Shown: positions 27,093-36,217, numbered from the stretch's first letter. The stretch: 64,000 nt of DNA from Bacteroidota bacterium (GCA_963169745.1 CAUJCU010000017.1:275683-339682); one strand, 5' to 3'. Program-made: numbers and translations. The notes: generated by a model not told the origin, from the letters alone.

Positions 27093-27794
27093 TTAAAAAT
27101 GGTTTTGCAAATAAATTTGATAAAGGTATTTTAGATTTGGAAAATGATTTAAAATCCATGTTCTTCGAAGGGCATCCTGCTCTTGTGATGAAAGTTGCCA
27201 AGGAAGCTCAGATTGTCTTAACTTTTCAGCCAGAGGCAATAAAATCATACCGGCTGCTACCGCCACATTGTAGCTTTGTGTAAATCCAAATTGAGGCAGG
27301 GCGATAGCCTTATCAGCCTCGCTCGAAAAAGATGCACTAATACCTTTACTTTCTTGACCAAAACAGAGTGCTACCGGACTTTTTAGATCAATATCGTGTA
27401 TAGAATCAGTTGCATTAGGCGAAGTGACTACAATTTGGAATCCATTTTCTTTAAGCTTGTGAATACAATTTTGGGTATTATTTTCAAAAGTACTATCATA
27501 ATATAAAAGATCGATCCACTTGTGAGCGCCCTTTGAAACACTTTTTTGAGGAATGAATTTTACATCTCCATACACCAGACTAACCTCCTGCAAACCAATA
27601 GCCTCGCAAGTACGAATGATAGCGTTGGCATTGTTTGAATTTAAAACATTTTCGGCAACAACTGTAATATGCTTAGTTCTATAAGGAATTACTTGGTCAA
27701 TTTTAAGGAGTTTACTTTCAGGCATCATAGCCTCCAAAAAAGTAATAAAGCGCCTATCGTCAATATATTTTTCGAAGTTACTATATGGCTTCAT
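27093..27794 (-). CDS. trmH: SpoU-family RNA 2'-O-methyltransferase, TrmH-like
   Basis: This 233-residue SPOUT enzyme has the three SpoU motifs: motif 1 NANAIIRTCEAIGLQEV (Asn and Arg, near residue 55), motif 2 ALCFGQESKGIS (near 142) and motif 3 FGFTQSYNVAVAA (near 170). A C-terminal helix extension (DALRRTWILNHFPNLKYL) resembles the tRNA guanosine-18 methyltransferase TrmH. The enzyme uses S-adenosylmethionine to methylate the ribose of G18 in tRNA. It overlaps the upstream WD40 gene by 14 bases, suggesting coupled translation. An rRNA target is possible but the C-terminal arrangement favours tRNA. Confidence 0.88.
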   Translation of the reverse strand: MKPYSNFEKYIDDRRFITFLEAMMPESKLLKIDQVIPYRTKHITVVAENVLNSNNANAIIRTCEAIGLQEVSLVYGDVKFIPQKSVSKGAHKWIDLLYYDSTFENNTQNCIHKLKENGFQIVVTSPNATDSIHDIDLKSPVALCFGQESKGISASFSSEADKAIALPQFGFTQSYNVAVAAGMILLPLAEKLRQSELPWQLSSQEQDALRRTWILNHFPNLKYLYQIYLQNHF

Positions 27795-28719
27795 AATTTG
27801 TTTTACTGTAATGTATTTGCCAGCCTATAATACTGCGGTCGTCACCTGTAGAAACTAATGTATTGGCTGAGTTCGTCCATAGTAACTTATTTACTGAATT
27901 AATATGTCCTTTATTTTTTTCCTTATCTATTCGATACAAAAGTTGCATATTTTCAGCATTCCATATTTTTATTGTTTTATCGCGCGAGGCTGTGGCAAAT
28001 AAAGTATTTTCGGGGTTAAACACAATATCATATAAGGCATAGTTGTGTGCCGGAATGCGATCTAAAACTTTAGCCGAAGGCCACTCTGTAATATTCAAGT
28101 ATGCATCACGCCCTCCAGTTAGCAGCAAGGGTTTAGTAGGATGAAATACAACTTTATTAGCCGATAAATTATGTCCAAAAAACTGATGAATAACTTGTAA
28201 TTTGGGGAGACTTAGCACTTTAATATATCCATCACCGCAAGTGGCAACAACGTAGTTTCCATCTGGCGCAATGGCAAGACTTCGTATTTTTTTATCTGTA
28301 ATTTGAATCTGCGAGAAAAGTTCAAAATTATTAATATTGAATGCTTTTATGTACCCATCAGCTCCGGCTGAAATAATACACGCATACTTTGGGTGATAAA
28401 GTATTTCGAACACAACTGCTTTAGGATGTACTATTAAGTTTTTTATTTCTTTATTTTGCTCTAAATCTAAAACATGTATATGTCCAATGCCAGAGCCAAC
28501 AAAGAGTTTATTCATCTCTTTAAGATACACTAATTTATAAATAGCATTCGTCATTTTTGCCAAAGCCTCCAGAGGTTTCCCTTCTGAAATGTCCCATTGA
28601 GCTATTGTTTTATCACTACTGCCGCTGTAAATTGTATTTTCTTCGCGACCTTCTGTCAAAGCATACACAGATGCATAATGACCTGTTAAATGAAATTTTT
28701 TTTCAATGATTATTTCCAA
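27781..28719 (-). CDS. WD40-repeat beta-propeller protein
   Basis: This 312-residue protein is made almost entirely of WD40 repeats, about seven blades: examples are GSSDKTIAQWDISEG, SAGADGYIKAFN, ATCGDGYIKVLSL, TASRDKTIKIWNAEN and STGDDRSIIGWQ. It has no signal peptide or enzymatic domain, so it is likely a cytoplasmic scaffold. The start is TTG at 28719, four bases after the xerD-like stop; the nearby ATG is in another frame and soon stops. It overlaps the trmH gene. Its partner is unknown, although the tight coupling with TrmH and a recombinase may reflect only operon compactness. Confidence 0.88.
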   Translation of the reverse strand: MEIIIEKKFHLTGHYASVYALTEGREENTIYSGSSDKTIAQWDISEGKPLEALAKMTNAIYKLVYLKEMNKLFVGSGIGHIHVLDLEQNKEIKNLIVHPKAVVFEILYHPKYACIISAGADGYIKAFNINNFELFSQIQITDKKIRSLAIAPDGNYVVATCGDGYIKVLSLPKLQVIHQFFGHNLSANKVVFHPTKPLLLTGGRDAYLNITEWPSAKVLDRIPAHNYALYDIVFNPENTLFATASRDKTIKIWNAENMQLLYRIDKEKNKGHINSVNKLLWTNSANTLVSTGDDRSIIGWQIHYSKTNYEAI

Positions 28720-28723
28720 TGCA

Positions 28724-29629
28724 TTAATTTTTTTGAGAACGAGGATGAAACTGAATAATCGTATCGCGCAAATACTCTCGGTCTAAATGGGTGTATATTT
28801 CGGTTGTTGTAATGCTTTCATGCCCCAGCATTTCTTGTACGGCCCTTAAGTCGGCCCCACCTTCAACCAAGTGTGTTGCAAAACTATGACGAAAAGTATG
28901 TGGACTTATTTTTTTATGTAATCCTATTTTTTGAGCTAATGCTTTAATTATAATAAATACCATATTTCGTGTAAGTTTTGTTCCATGTCTATTCAAGAAT
29001 AAAATATCTTCATATTCTTTTTTTTGTGGTAAATTTAATCGTATATTTTCTTGATAAATTTTTATTGCTTTTATAGCCGAAGATCCAATTGGAATAAGTC
29101 GTTCTTTACTCCCTTTTCCGATTACTTTTATAAAACCAATATTAAAATGTAGATTAGATATTTGAAGATTTACCAGCTCGCTAACGCGTAAACCCGAACT
29201 GTACAAGGTTTCTAAAATTGCTTTATTACGAATACCTTCAGGCAACGACAAATCAATAGCTGCAATTAGGGCATTAATATCCTCAACAGAAAGAGTTTCA
29301 GGAAGTTTTCTCCCTAATTTTGGAGTTTCTAAAAGTTCAGTAGGGTCAACTTCAATAAGGTTTTCTAACAGTAAATATTTATAAAAACCTTTAAGTCCAC
29401 TAATAATACGAGCCTGCGACTGAGAAGAAAGGCCAATTTCGTTTATCCATTTAATAAAGTGTTTTAAATGTTCATACTTAATATCTAAAGGAAATTTATA
29501 ATTAGGCTGCATTTCAGAAAACTGCATCAGTTTATCTACATCGCGCAAGTAAGCATCAATAGAATTTTCCGAAAGAGATTTTTCGAATTTTAAAAATGAG
29601 CGAAATCCATTAATATACGAATTTTTCAA
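28724..29629 (-). CDS. xerD: XerC/XerD-type tyrosine recombinase
   Basis: This 301-residue protein has an N-terminal SAM-like DNA-binding domain (FLKFEKSLSENSIDAYLRDV) and a C-terminal catalytic domain with all expected residues: Arg in SSGLRVSELVNL, Lys in GKGSKERLIPI, His-x-x-Arg in HTFRHSFATHL, His in MLGHESITTTEIYTH and the Tyr nucleophile in that last motif. Such enzymes resolve chromosome dimers at dif. Length and full conservation, together with its place inside a housekeeping-type operon, argue for the chromosomal XerD/XerC rather than a phage integrase. The start is TTG at 29629, eight bases after the preceding stop. Confidence 0.9.
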   Translation of the reverse strand: MKNSYINGFRSFLKFEKSLSENSIDAYLRDVDKLMQFSEMQPNYKFPLDIKYEHLKHFIKWINEIGLSSQSQARIISGLKGFYKYLLLENLIEVDPTELLETPKLGRKLPETLSVEDINALIAAIDLSLPEGIRNKAILETLYSSGLRVSELVNLQISNLHFNIGFIKVIGKGSKERLIPIGSSAIKAIKIYQENIRLNLPQKKEYEDILFLNRHGTKLTRNMVFIIIKALAQKIGLHKKISPHTFRHSFATHLVEGGADLRAVQEMLGHESITTTEIYTHLDREYLRDTIIQFHPRSQKN

Positions 29630-29637
29630 GATTCAGT

Positions 29638-30351
29638 TTAATATATTGCATAAGTAATACCAACGGTAGTTCGAGGCAATTCCTTAAAAAAAATATTTGA
29701 TGAAAACATATTACTAATACGATACGTGCCGTAAATACTCCATTTTTTTATTCCAATTCGTGCCATTACTCCATAATTAAGAGGTAAAAACCATTTTTGT
29801 TTGCGTAGCAAATACTCCCCTTCCACCCCATGTGGCGTTCCTTTAGGAACACTAAACTTGTAATAATGTGTTCGTAAAAAACTCCATTCGCCATAAGCAC
29901 CCAAATCTATATATTTCCCCAATGTATTACCCCGGCTGCCTAAGGTTATTCGAACCCATGGTTTTAAGTGAAGGTTTCTCACATAAATACGTTCCTTTTC
30001 GAGCTTGGCCATTGGAGGAAAAGGATAATAGGTTGTGTCATGAATCCGGTAATTTCTATATGAAAAGCCCCAATCATAGCCTAATGAAAAGTTTTTATTT
30101 AGCTTACGTTTTGAAATTCTTGAAATACCTATTTCATGGCTGTTTGCAGGTTCTATTATTTTAGAATCTGGAATAATACCACCAAAAAAGAAAGTGAAAT
30201 AGCCAAATTTTTTAGCATTAGGTCCGGTATTTATTTTTAATGTATCTTGTCGTAAATTGTGGTGTATTATTTGTTTTTGCGCCAGAAGCTGTTCATAACA
30301 TAGGCATACTCCAACAAGTGCTGCTATAAACGAAATAATTTTTTTTGACAT
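29638..30351 (-). CDS. Putative outer-membrane beta-barrel protein
   Basis: This 237-residue protein has a signal peptide (MSKKIISFIAALVGVCLCY, cut at LLA before QKQ). The mature protein shows alternating strands rich in Tyr, Trp and Gly (SLGYDWGFSYRNYRI, YIDLGAYGEWSFL, WSIYGTYRISNMF) and a C-terminal TTVGITYAIY. This looks like a small barrel of the outer membrane, but I recognise no named family. It is 12 bases after the S8 peptidase gene and 8 bases before xerD. Confidence 0.7.
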   Translation of the reverse strand: MSKKIISFIAALVGVCLCYEQLLAQKQIIHHNLRQDTLKINTGPNAKKFGYFTFFFGGIIPDSKIIEPANSHEIGISRISKRKLNKNFSLGYDWGFSYRNYRIHDTTYYPFPPMAKLEKERIYVRNLHLKPWVRITLGSRGNTLGKYIDLGAYGEWSFLRTHYYKFSVPKGTPHGVEGEYLLRKQKWFLPLNYGVMARIGIKKWSIYGTYRISNMFSSNIFFKELPRTTVGITYAIY

Positions 30352-30363
30352 GATTGATTTTTT

Positions 30364-31959
30364 TTAAAAAGTATAGGAAGCTGTGTATCCGTCATAATGA
30401 ATCATCACCTTTTGTCCCCGCTTGTAAAGCCGATATTCCAACCTAAGTACATCGGGCAAATCAGCTGTAATTAAATAGTAATCTAAAATAACTCCATTTT
30501 CATTTTCGATATGATAATATAAAGGTTTAGGAGCATTTAACAACGAATCTCTTGCAGCAGTTTCTTTCAGTTTAACAGATAGAGCATTGTCTTCAAAAAC
30601 AAAGTCAAATGTAGGAGGTTTCTCTTTTACTGTTTTCAATAATTTTCCGGCTTGAGGTACTCCAAAACCGTGCATATAATCAAAATATGGAAATAATGAT
30701 GAGCTTCGTTGAATGAGGTCGTAAAGTTCCATGGGTTTTCCTTTAAACTCAGGAAAAGCCTGTAGTGCACAAGCTGCAAATCCAGAAACTAAAGGACATG
30801 AAAATGAAGTACCGTCAACTTGTATAAGTCCTCTTTTTCCGGAGGTTGTTACATGGCCAAATGCGCAAACATTAGGTTTCATTACATTTTTGCTGTTAGG
30901 GCCAATGCTGCTAAATGAGATATGATAACCTGTACCCGGGTCAATGCCTCCAACGGTTAAAACACTATCTACATCAGCCGGTGTAATTATAAAAAGCCAG
31001 GGATTTGCGTATTCGTTTCCGGCACTATTTACTACCAACATACCTTTTCTTACTGCCATTCGTGCAGCTTTAGACACAAGGCTTGTTTTTCCATCCATAT
31101 CTTTGTAAAAATATCGTTCAAAAGTATAACCCAATGAACTACTAATAATGTCAGCTCCATTTTTATCAGCCCACTCGGCTGCGGCTAACCAAAATTCCTC
31201 TTCTCTATAAGGTTCTCTTTGATTGTATTCAGTAATTGCCAATAACAACTCGCAGCCAACGGCCAAACCTATTTGCATTTCTTTTGTTTTGCCCGCAATA
31301 CATCCGGTAGTCATTGTTCCATGTACGCCTCCCTGATATACATTAGAGCTATTTTTAAGAAAATTAAATGTCCCCACAATACGTTTTTCAGCTCTTATTT
31401 CTGCAAAAGCATCATGTTTATCTAAATTCGGGAATCCGGCATCAAAAACAGCAACTCTTACTCCTTTACCATCTAAACCAACTTGCTTAAAAGTACTCAG
31501 GCCGAGGTTTTCCAATTGTTTATGAGCTAAAATTTTATTTGAATTTAGTGCTGTATTTTCCTGATTGTCATTAACCTTAGCCGTGTTTAAAAAGGTTTTT
31601 GTACTTTCTTCAATTTTTAGAACATAAGGTAAGCTTGCAATTATATTAAGCTGTGCATGCGAAACACCCCATATTTTTATGGCATTAAACCAACGGCTTT
31701 CAATAGTTACCGAATCGCCATATTGTTTAACTTCGTTAACAAAATGTTGATTTAAAGGATAATCAGAAATATCATCTAAGTCAATTCCAGCGTTTACTCT
31801 TCTTTCAATAGCATTTTTATGAAAATAAGAATAAGGATTAAATTTTACTCCATTTTTATCTTTAAAATAAACCCAATAAGCAGCACTTTCTGTTTGTGCT
31901 TGTAGTCCTTTCAACGAAACGACCAGTACAATAATGAGGGTTTTAAATTTCATACTCAT
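30364..31959 (-). CDS. Secreted subtilisin-like S8 serine protease
   Basis: This 531-residue protein has a signal peptide (FKTLIIVLVVSLKGLQA, cut before QTES), a propeptide-like region and the subtilase catalytic domain. The triad is visible: Asp in VRVAVFDAGFPN (near residue 171), His in GGVHGTMTTGCIAG (near 214) and Ser in GTSFSCPLVSG (near 385), with the oxyanion Asn in VVNSAGNEYANPW. About 90 residues follow the catalytic domain, without a T9SS sorting motif that I can see. It degrades proteins outside the cytoplasm. The start overlaps the DCC-family gene by 17 bases; an ATG at 31953 is an alternative. Confidence 0.9.
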   Translation of the reverse strand: MSMKFKTLIIVLVVSLKGLQAQTESAAYWVYFKDKNGVKFNPYSYFHKNAIERRVNAGIDLDDISDYPLNQHFVNEVKQYGDSVTIESRWFNAIKIWGVSHAQLNIIASLPYVLKIEESTKTFLNTAKVNDNQENTALNSNKILAHKQLENLGLSTFKQVGLDGKGVRVAVFDAGFPNLDKHDAFAEIRAEKRIVGTFNFLKNSSNVYQGGVHGTMTTGCIAGKTKEMQIGLAVGCELLLAITEYNQREPYREEEFWLAAAEWADKNGADIISSSLGYTFERYFYKDMDGKTSLVSKAARMAVRKGMLVVNSAGNEYANPWLFIITPADVDSVLTVGGIDPGTGYHISFSSIGPNSKNVMKPNVCAFGHVTTSGKRGLIQVDGTSFSCPLVSGFAACALQAFPEFKGKPMELYDLIQRSSSLFPYFDYMHGFGVPQAGKLLKTVKEKPPTFDFVFEDNALSVKLKETAARDSLLNAPKPLYYHIENENGVILDYYLITADLPDVLRLEYRLYKRGQKVMIHYDGYTASYTF

Positions 31960-32365
31960 ACGTCAAAAAAAACACCTTCATTTGAGCAGAAGGTACCATA
32001 CATTTTTCTCTTTTCCCAAACCATCGGTAACGATTTCGTGCTATTATATCATACCCTTTATCTCTAATGAAACGCGGAAGAAAAATTAATGGATAAAACA
32101 AAGGCCAAAGTCCTTTTAAATATATACTTAAACGCAATGCACCTGAACTTTTTAAATATACTTTATTGTTATCAATAAAAACCAAAGAGTTATCAAAATT
32201 AGTCTTCAATTGGTATTTAACTAACAATGCTTTTCCAATGTCTGATTGTAAAGGGGCGTACCTGATTTGTTTTCTTTTGTCTCTTTTTATTATAAAGATA
32301 ACAACGCTGTTACATAGGTTGCAAATTCCGTCAAATAAAAGTATGGTATGTTTTTGGTTAGACAT
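31943..32365 (-). CDS. DCC-family (DUF393) thiol oxidoreductase-like protein
   Basis: The longest frame starts at 32440 deep inside the cyanophycinase gene. The ATG at 32365 (MSNQKHTILLFDGICN) begins just before the domain and overlaps that gene by only eight bases. The DxxCxxC motif is DGICNLCNS, which gives the family its name and resembles a thioredoxin-type active site. Further on, APLQSDIGKALL and the GLWPLFYPLIFLPRFIRD segment are typical. The product is about 140 residues and may associate with the membrane. Biochemical activity in this family is poorly defined. Confidence 0.85.
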   Translation of the reverse strand: MSNQKHTILLFDGICNLCNSVVIFIIKRDKRKQIRYAPLQSDIGKALLVKYQLKTNFDNSLVFIDNNKVYLKSSGALRLSIYLKGLWPLFYPLIFLPRFIRDKGYDIIARNRYRWFGKREKCMVPSAQMKVFFLTYEYEI

Positions 32366-33230
32366 GTGCCTTTTTAAATTCTGAAAAAAATTTACGTTGG
32401 CGAACTTGATAATGATTTCCTTTTGCCATGATATGTACAATCATATTTTCGATAGAAAGGGGAGTTCCCTCTTCTATATCAGCAATATTTGTATGTTTTA
32501 TTTGATGACCATCAAAAATAATAATTAAACCCGAACCTATAGCCTCCAGGTCATTACCATTGGTTACTAAAACCCCTGTATCTTCACCCAAACCTATACC
32601 AATGCAGCCCGGATTTCCGGCAACAGCCTGAGCCAAACGGCCAAAACGCCCGCGCTTAACAAAATGTGAATCAATAATTACGTTCTGTAAAAAACCTAAA
32701 CCTGTAGTAATTTTAACTTCACCCTTGAGTAATGATTCAGTGCTGCTTCCTTGATAAATCATGGTATTACTCATAGCCATTGCCCCGGCACTTGTACCGG
32801 CTATTACAAAATTTTCATTTTTATAACGCTCATGCAAAATGCTTAGTATCTCCGTTCCGCCAAAAATCATACTCAAGCGTAATTGATTACCTCCTGTAAA
32901 CATTACTCCATCGCATTTTCTTATACGTTCAATATAATCTTGATTTAAACAATCTTCTCGTTTTTTTATATGCATTAAGCCAACATTGGTAGCTCCCAGT
33001 TTAGCAAAGGCTTCGGTATAGTTTTCACCAACCTCTTCGGGTATCATACTGGCCGATGTGATAACCTCTATTCGGGATTCTTTATCGTTTTCAAGCTCTT
33101 TTAATATCCTTTTTAAGATACCGGATTCAAAGAAATCGAGATAGTTTTTTTGAGTAAAGTTCTTCTCAATATCTGTCCCTTTATCTTCATTGCCCCCCAC
33201 CGAAATAAGTTTGCCTTTAGGAATTTCCAT
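32358..33230 (-). CDS. cphB: Cyanophycinase-type S51 peptidase
   Basis: This 290-residue enzyme cleaves cyanophycin (multi-L-arginyl-poly-L-aspartate) into beta-Asp-Arg dipeptides. Signatures are the N-terminal GKLISVGGNEDKG, ITSASMIPEEVGENY, CDGVMFTGGNQLRL, the nucleophile Ser in AGTSAGAMAMS (near residue 143), VIIDSHFVKRGRFGRL and GIGLGEDTGVLV. It has no signal peptide, so it is cytoplasmic. Cyanophycin synthetase, often adjacent in Bacteroidota, is not in this window. It heads an eight-gene minus-strand run and has the best promoter match in the window. Confidence 0.9.
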   Translation of the reverse strand: MEIPKGKLISVGGNEDKGTDIEKNFTQKNYLDFFESGILKRILKELENDKESRIEVITSASMIPEEVGENYTEAFAKLGATNVGLMHIKKREDCLNQDYIERIRKCDGVMFTGGNQLRLSMIFGGTEILSILHERYKNENFVIAGTSAGAMAMSNTMIYQGSSTESLLKGEVKITTGLGFLQNVIIDSHFVKRGRFGRLAQAVAGNPGCIGIGLGEDTGVLVTNGNDLEAIGSGLIIIFDGHQIKHTNIADIEEGTPLSIENMIVHIMAKGNHYQVRQRKFFSEFKKAHV

Positions 33231-33253
33231 AATTTTTTATTACATTTTTAAAT

Positions 33254-33286
33254 CAAAGATAATATGGTGTATTATGATTATACAAA
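33254..33286 (-). promoter_or_regulatory. Promoter of the cyanophycinase operon (-33 and -7 boxes)
   Basis: On the minus strand TTTG (33283-33286) is followed after 21 bases by TATCTTTG (33254-33261). This fits the Bacteroidota promoter consensus TTTG...TAnnTTTG. The ATG at 33230 lies about 24 bases further on. Confidence 0.6.
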
Positions 33287-33381
33287 TAGAAATATCAAAA
33301 GTAAAATGTTAGTAACTCCATATGTTTAAGTTTATAACATTTATTGTGTAGTTTGATTTTAACTAATTATTGTATAATGTG

Positions 33382-33389
33382 TATATTTG
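33382..33389 (+). promoter_or_regulatory. Candidate -7 box for the M20 peptidase gene
   Basis: TATATTTG matches TAnnTTTG and lies 84 bases before the ATG at 33474. The TTTG at 33352-33355 is 26 bases upstream, slightly too far for a good -33 element. Confidence 0.35.
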
Positions 33390-33473
33390 AGCGTGTTTCA
33401 TTATAAACTTTTGCAAAGTTTAATTTAGGATTGAAGTTTATACTTCTCCTATAAAAATTGTTCTATATCTTAT

Positions 33474-34940
33474 ATGTTTTTTTTTGATTTTAAGAAGTGT
33501 TTATTATTAATTGTTTGGTTAATTGGTACAAACTTGTACACCAGAGCACAAAACAATCAATTTTCAGATAAAGAATGGCCTCAGGAAACCAACAACATTG
33601 CCGCTTCACTAATTCGATATCGTTCTTTTTCGGGAAAAGAAAAAGCAGCTATGGAATATTTAAAACAGAAGGCTTTAGATATGCAACTTCAAGTTCAGCA
33701 ATGGGACGCTTCAATAGATAACGTCAATTTAGCTGTATCTGTTTTTCCTTTGAATCAAAAAAAGCCCAATATTATTTTATTATCACATATTGATGTGGTA
33801 AATGCTACAGATAGTATAGAATGGCGAAAACCTCCTTTTAGCGGGCTTGTTGAGGAAGATACCTTGTGGGGCCGAGGGGCACTGGATATGAAAGGGATCG
33901 CAGCCATGCAATTAATGGCAGTAAAACTTATGGCTGATGACTTCAAGAAAAATTATAAAGACTGGAATCTGACTGTTTTATTTGTTGGCGATGAAGAAGC
34001 TGGAGGTAAAAATGGAGGCGATTTTATCACTAAAAATTATTTAGATTCTTTAAATCCTTTGATAGTTTTAGGAGAAGGAGGTGGAGGCTTTTCAGAAATT
34101 TTACCATCAAAACCGGGGAAGCAGGTTTTTTTTGTTTCACAAAGTGAAAAAAGAAGTTTATGGATTAAGCTTAGTATCAACCACAAGGTTCGAGCACACT
34201 CATCGGTACCCAGTAGTGAAACTGCTAATAAAATTTTGATGCGTGCTGTTTCGCGCATTGAGGATGAACCCCCAATAATAATTTTTGATAAGACAACAAA
34301 AAAAATGTTTCAGGATTTAGGGAAACTAAATGGAGGTATTAAAGGCTGGGTGCTTAGTCATATAAACTCTTATCCTATCCGCCCTTTTAGAAGGAGTATT
34401 TTGCAACGTAATCCTTTTTTGCTGTCGTTGGTAACCAATACCTACCAATTTACACGTTTTGAAAACTCTGAACTGCCTCCCAATGTAATTCCCAATAAGG
34501 CCAGTGTTTATTATGATTGTCGTTTATTACCGGGCGTAAAAACAGATCGTTTTATTAGGCGTTTGAAAATAAAAATCCGAAACCCTAAAATTAAAATAAG
34601 TATTGAGGACCAATCACCCGAAAATCCAACAACACAAAACCCTTTATTATTTAAAGCCCTTCAAACAGCCCTTCAAGAGCAGTATAAAGAGTGCAGCGTT
34701 ATACCGGTATTGTTTCCAGCCACTACCGACAACAGCTTTTTTAGAGCATACGGCATTCCTGCCTACGGTATTTTGCCTATTTTATTAAATAACGAAATGG
34801 TAGATAGTGTGCACGGTATCAATGAGTATATTCCGCTAAAAAATCTACATCAGGGGGTTGAGGCCTATTGTACAATAATCAAAAAAATACTGCATCAAGT
34901 TTCAACTCATGAAATTGGTTCCGGTGTAAAAACAAACTAA
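33474..34940 (+). CDS. Secreted M20-family metallopeptidase
   Basis: This 488-residue protein has a signal peptide (KKCLLLIVWLIGTNLYT, likely cut at TRA before QNN). The M20 zinc-binding pattern is present: the first His-x-Asp in LLSHIDVVNA, the bridging Asp in GRGALDMKGIAA, the catalytic Glu pair in VGDEEAGGKNGG, and a later ligand in PATTDNSFFRAYG with the final His in SVHGINEYI. A dimerisation-type insertion lies in the middle. Members hydrolyse peptides or acyl-amino acids. Its last base is four bases from the stop of the convergent yraN gene. Confidence 0.9.
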   Translation: MFFFDFKKCLLLIVWLIGTNLYTRAQNNQFSDKEWPQETNNIAASLIRYRSFSGKEKAAMEYLKQKALDMQLQVQQWDASIDNVNLAVSVFPLNQKKPNIILLSHIDVVNATDSIEWRKPPFSGLVEEDTLWGRGALDMKGIAAMQLMAVKLMADDFKKNYKDWNLTVLFVGDEEAGGKNGGDFITKNYLDSLNPLIVLGEGGGGFSEILPSKPGKQVFFVSQSEKRSLWIKLSINHKVRAHSSVPSSETANKILMRAVSRIEDEPPIIIFDKTTKKMFQDLGKLNGGIKGWVLSHINSYPIRPFRRSILQRNPFLLSLVTNTYQFTRFENSELPPNVIPNKASVYYDCRLLPGVKTDRFIRRLKIKIRNPKIKISIEDQSPENPTTQNPLLFKALQTALQEQYKECSVIPVLFPATTDNSFFRAYGIPAYGILPILLNNEMVDSVHGINEYIPLKNLHQGVEAYCTIIKKILHQVSTHEIGSGVKTN

Positions 34941-34944
34941 ATCA

Positions 34945-35295
34945 CTAAAAGGCATTCTCAATATGTTTTATTTGAAAAGTATGTTCAGCGTATAGAATGG
35001 CAACAATTTCAAACTTAATTTCTTGCTCAATAGCATTTAATTCGCAGTATGCCTCAGCAGCCTCAGCAAAGAGTTGTTGCTTTCTTACACTTACAGCTTC
35101 TTCTGGTTTTATTATGCTACCCCATGTTCGTGTTTTAACTTCAATAAAAATAATACATTGATTAAATGAAGCAATAATATCTACCTCGGCCTTTTCCCAA
35201 CGCCAGTTCGTTTCTAAAATAGAATATTGCTTTTCTTTTAAAAAATTCAAAGCCAGTTCTTCACCTCTTTTACCGAGTTCATTGTGTTTGGCCAT
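34945..35295 (-). CDS. YraN/UPF0102 family endonuclease-like protein
   Basis: This 116-residue protein matches the UPF0102 family in length and motifs: GKRGEELALNFLKEKQY at the N-terminus, NWRWEKAEVDIIAS, then IIFIEVKTRTWGS. The Glu...Asp...Glu-Val-Lys arrangement is the restriction-endonuclease-like (Holliday-junction resolvase-like) nuclease core. The physiological role is unclear. It is one base from the end of the S66 carboxypeptidase gene, and both read on the minus strand. Confidence 0.9.
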   Translation of the reverse strand: MAKHNELGKRGEELALNFLKEKQYSILETNWRWEKAEVDIIASFNQCIIFIEVKTRTWGSIIKPEEAVSVRKQQLFAEAAEAYCELNAIEQEIKFEIVAILYAEHTFQIKHIENAF

Positions 35296-35296
35296 T

Positions 35297-36202
35297 TTAA
35301 TACTCTAAATGAACTGTGTTTTCTGTTACTTTAAATGCCGCTTTAACACCTAAGGGCAATGCCTTGTTTTGGGTAATATGGCCAGCAGGAAAATCAAAGC
35401 AAATCGGGTATTTTTTTTCTTTTAAGTGAAAAGAAATAATTTCTTGTGCGTTTTGCCCAAAGGGAATAACATTATCTTTCATATCACTCATACCACCCAC
35501 AATTAAACCGGCAAGATGATCAAATTTTCCGGCACGTTTCAAACTCAGTATCATTCTATCAATATGATATAAATACTCATCCAAATCTTCTATAAACAAA
35601 ATTTTTCCTTTGGTATTAATATCAGTTTTGCTCCCTTGGAGTGCATAAAGTAGCGATAAGTTACCCCCTATTACAGGAGCAAAACCTTTGCCTGTTTTAA
35701 AAAGTTTTTTATTTTCTGATTGTTCGTAGCTGTATGAAAAAAGTGTTGGTTTACCTATTAAAACATTAAAAAGCGATTGAGTTGCTGTTTTGTCAACTGC
35801 AAAATTCAAAGGCATTGTAGCATGCAAAGAGGCTATATTTTGAGTCAACAAGGCACTGTGCAAAACAGTAACATCACTATACCCCACAATCCATTTAGGG
35901 TACTTTTTCATATTTGTCCAGTTAATGTTATCTACAATACGCATATTACCGTAGCCTCCGCGAGCTATTAAAATAGCCTTAACCTCTTTATGATCTATAA
36001 GTTGCTGAATATCGCTAAGTCTTTGTTTATCATTTCCGGCAAATTGATTATCCTGCGCATAAAGATTATTACTTAAAAGAACACGAAACCCTTGAAACTC
36101 GATATTTTTTATAGCCAATTGCATTTCATCAGCTGAAATTTTTCGAGCAGTAGCAGCTATTCCAATTAAATCACCTTTTTTTAGGAAAGGAGGTAAAAGC
36201 AT
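35297..36202 (-). CDS. Muramoyltetrapeptide L,D-carboxypeptidase (S66, LdcA-like)
   Basis: This 301-residue enzyme releases the terminal D-alanine from muramoyl tetrapeptides during wall recycling. The N-terminus (FLKKGDLIGIAATARKIS), the elbow ARGGYGNMRI and the nucleophile Ser in WIVGYSDVTVLHSAL are present. The Glu and His of the Ser-Glu-His triad are in LFIEDLDEYLYHIDRM and FPAGHITQNKALPLG. It has no signal peptide and is therefore cytoplasmic, as in E. coli LdcA. It heads a two-gene unit with yraN and diverges from metG. Confidence 0.92.
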   Translation of the reverse strand: MLLPPFLKKGDLIGIAATARKISADEMQLAIKNIEFQGFRVLLSNNLYAQDNQFAGNDKQRLSDIQQLIDHKEVKAILIARGGYGNMRIVDNINWTNMKKYPKWIVGYSDVTVLHSALLTQNIASLHATMPLNFAVDKTATQSLFNVLIGKPTLFSYSYEQSENKKLFKTGKGFAPVIGGNLSLLYALQGSKTDINTKGKILFIEDLDEYLYHIDRMILSLKRAGKFDHLAGLIVGGMSDMKDNVIPFGQNAQEIISFHLKEKKYPICFDFPAGHITQNKALPLGVKAAFKVTENTVHLEY

Positions 36203-36209
36203 TATCTGT

Positions 36210-36217
36210 TATATTTG
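36210..36217 (+). promoter_or_regulatory. Candidate -7 box for metG
   Basis: TATATTTG matches TAnnTTTG and lies 82 bases before the ATG at 36300, in the divergent gap with the S66 gene. Confidence 0.4.

Noticed and set aside
28724..29629. A mobile-element integrase reading for the tyrosine recombinase
   Set aside because: Its size, complete Xer signature and place inside a housekeeping-type run without flanking repeats or tRNA fit chromosomal XerC/D better.
32366..32440. The long N-terminus of the DCC-family gene starting at 32440
   Set aside because: It would overlap the cyanophycinase gene by 83 bases, and the residues do not look like a signal or domain; the ATG at 32365 fits better.
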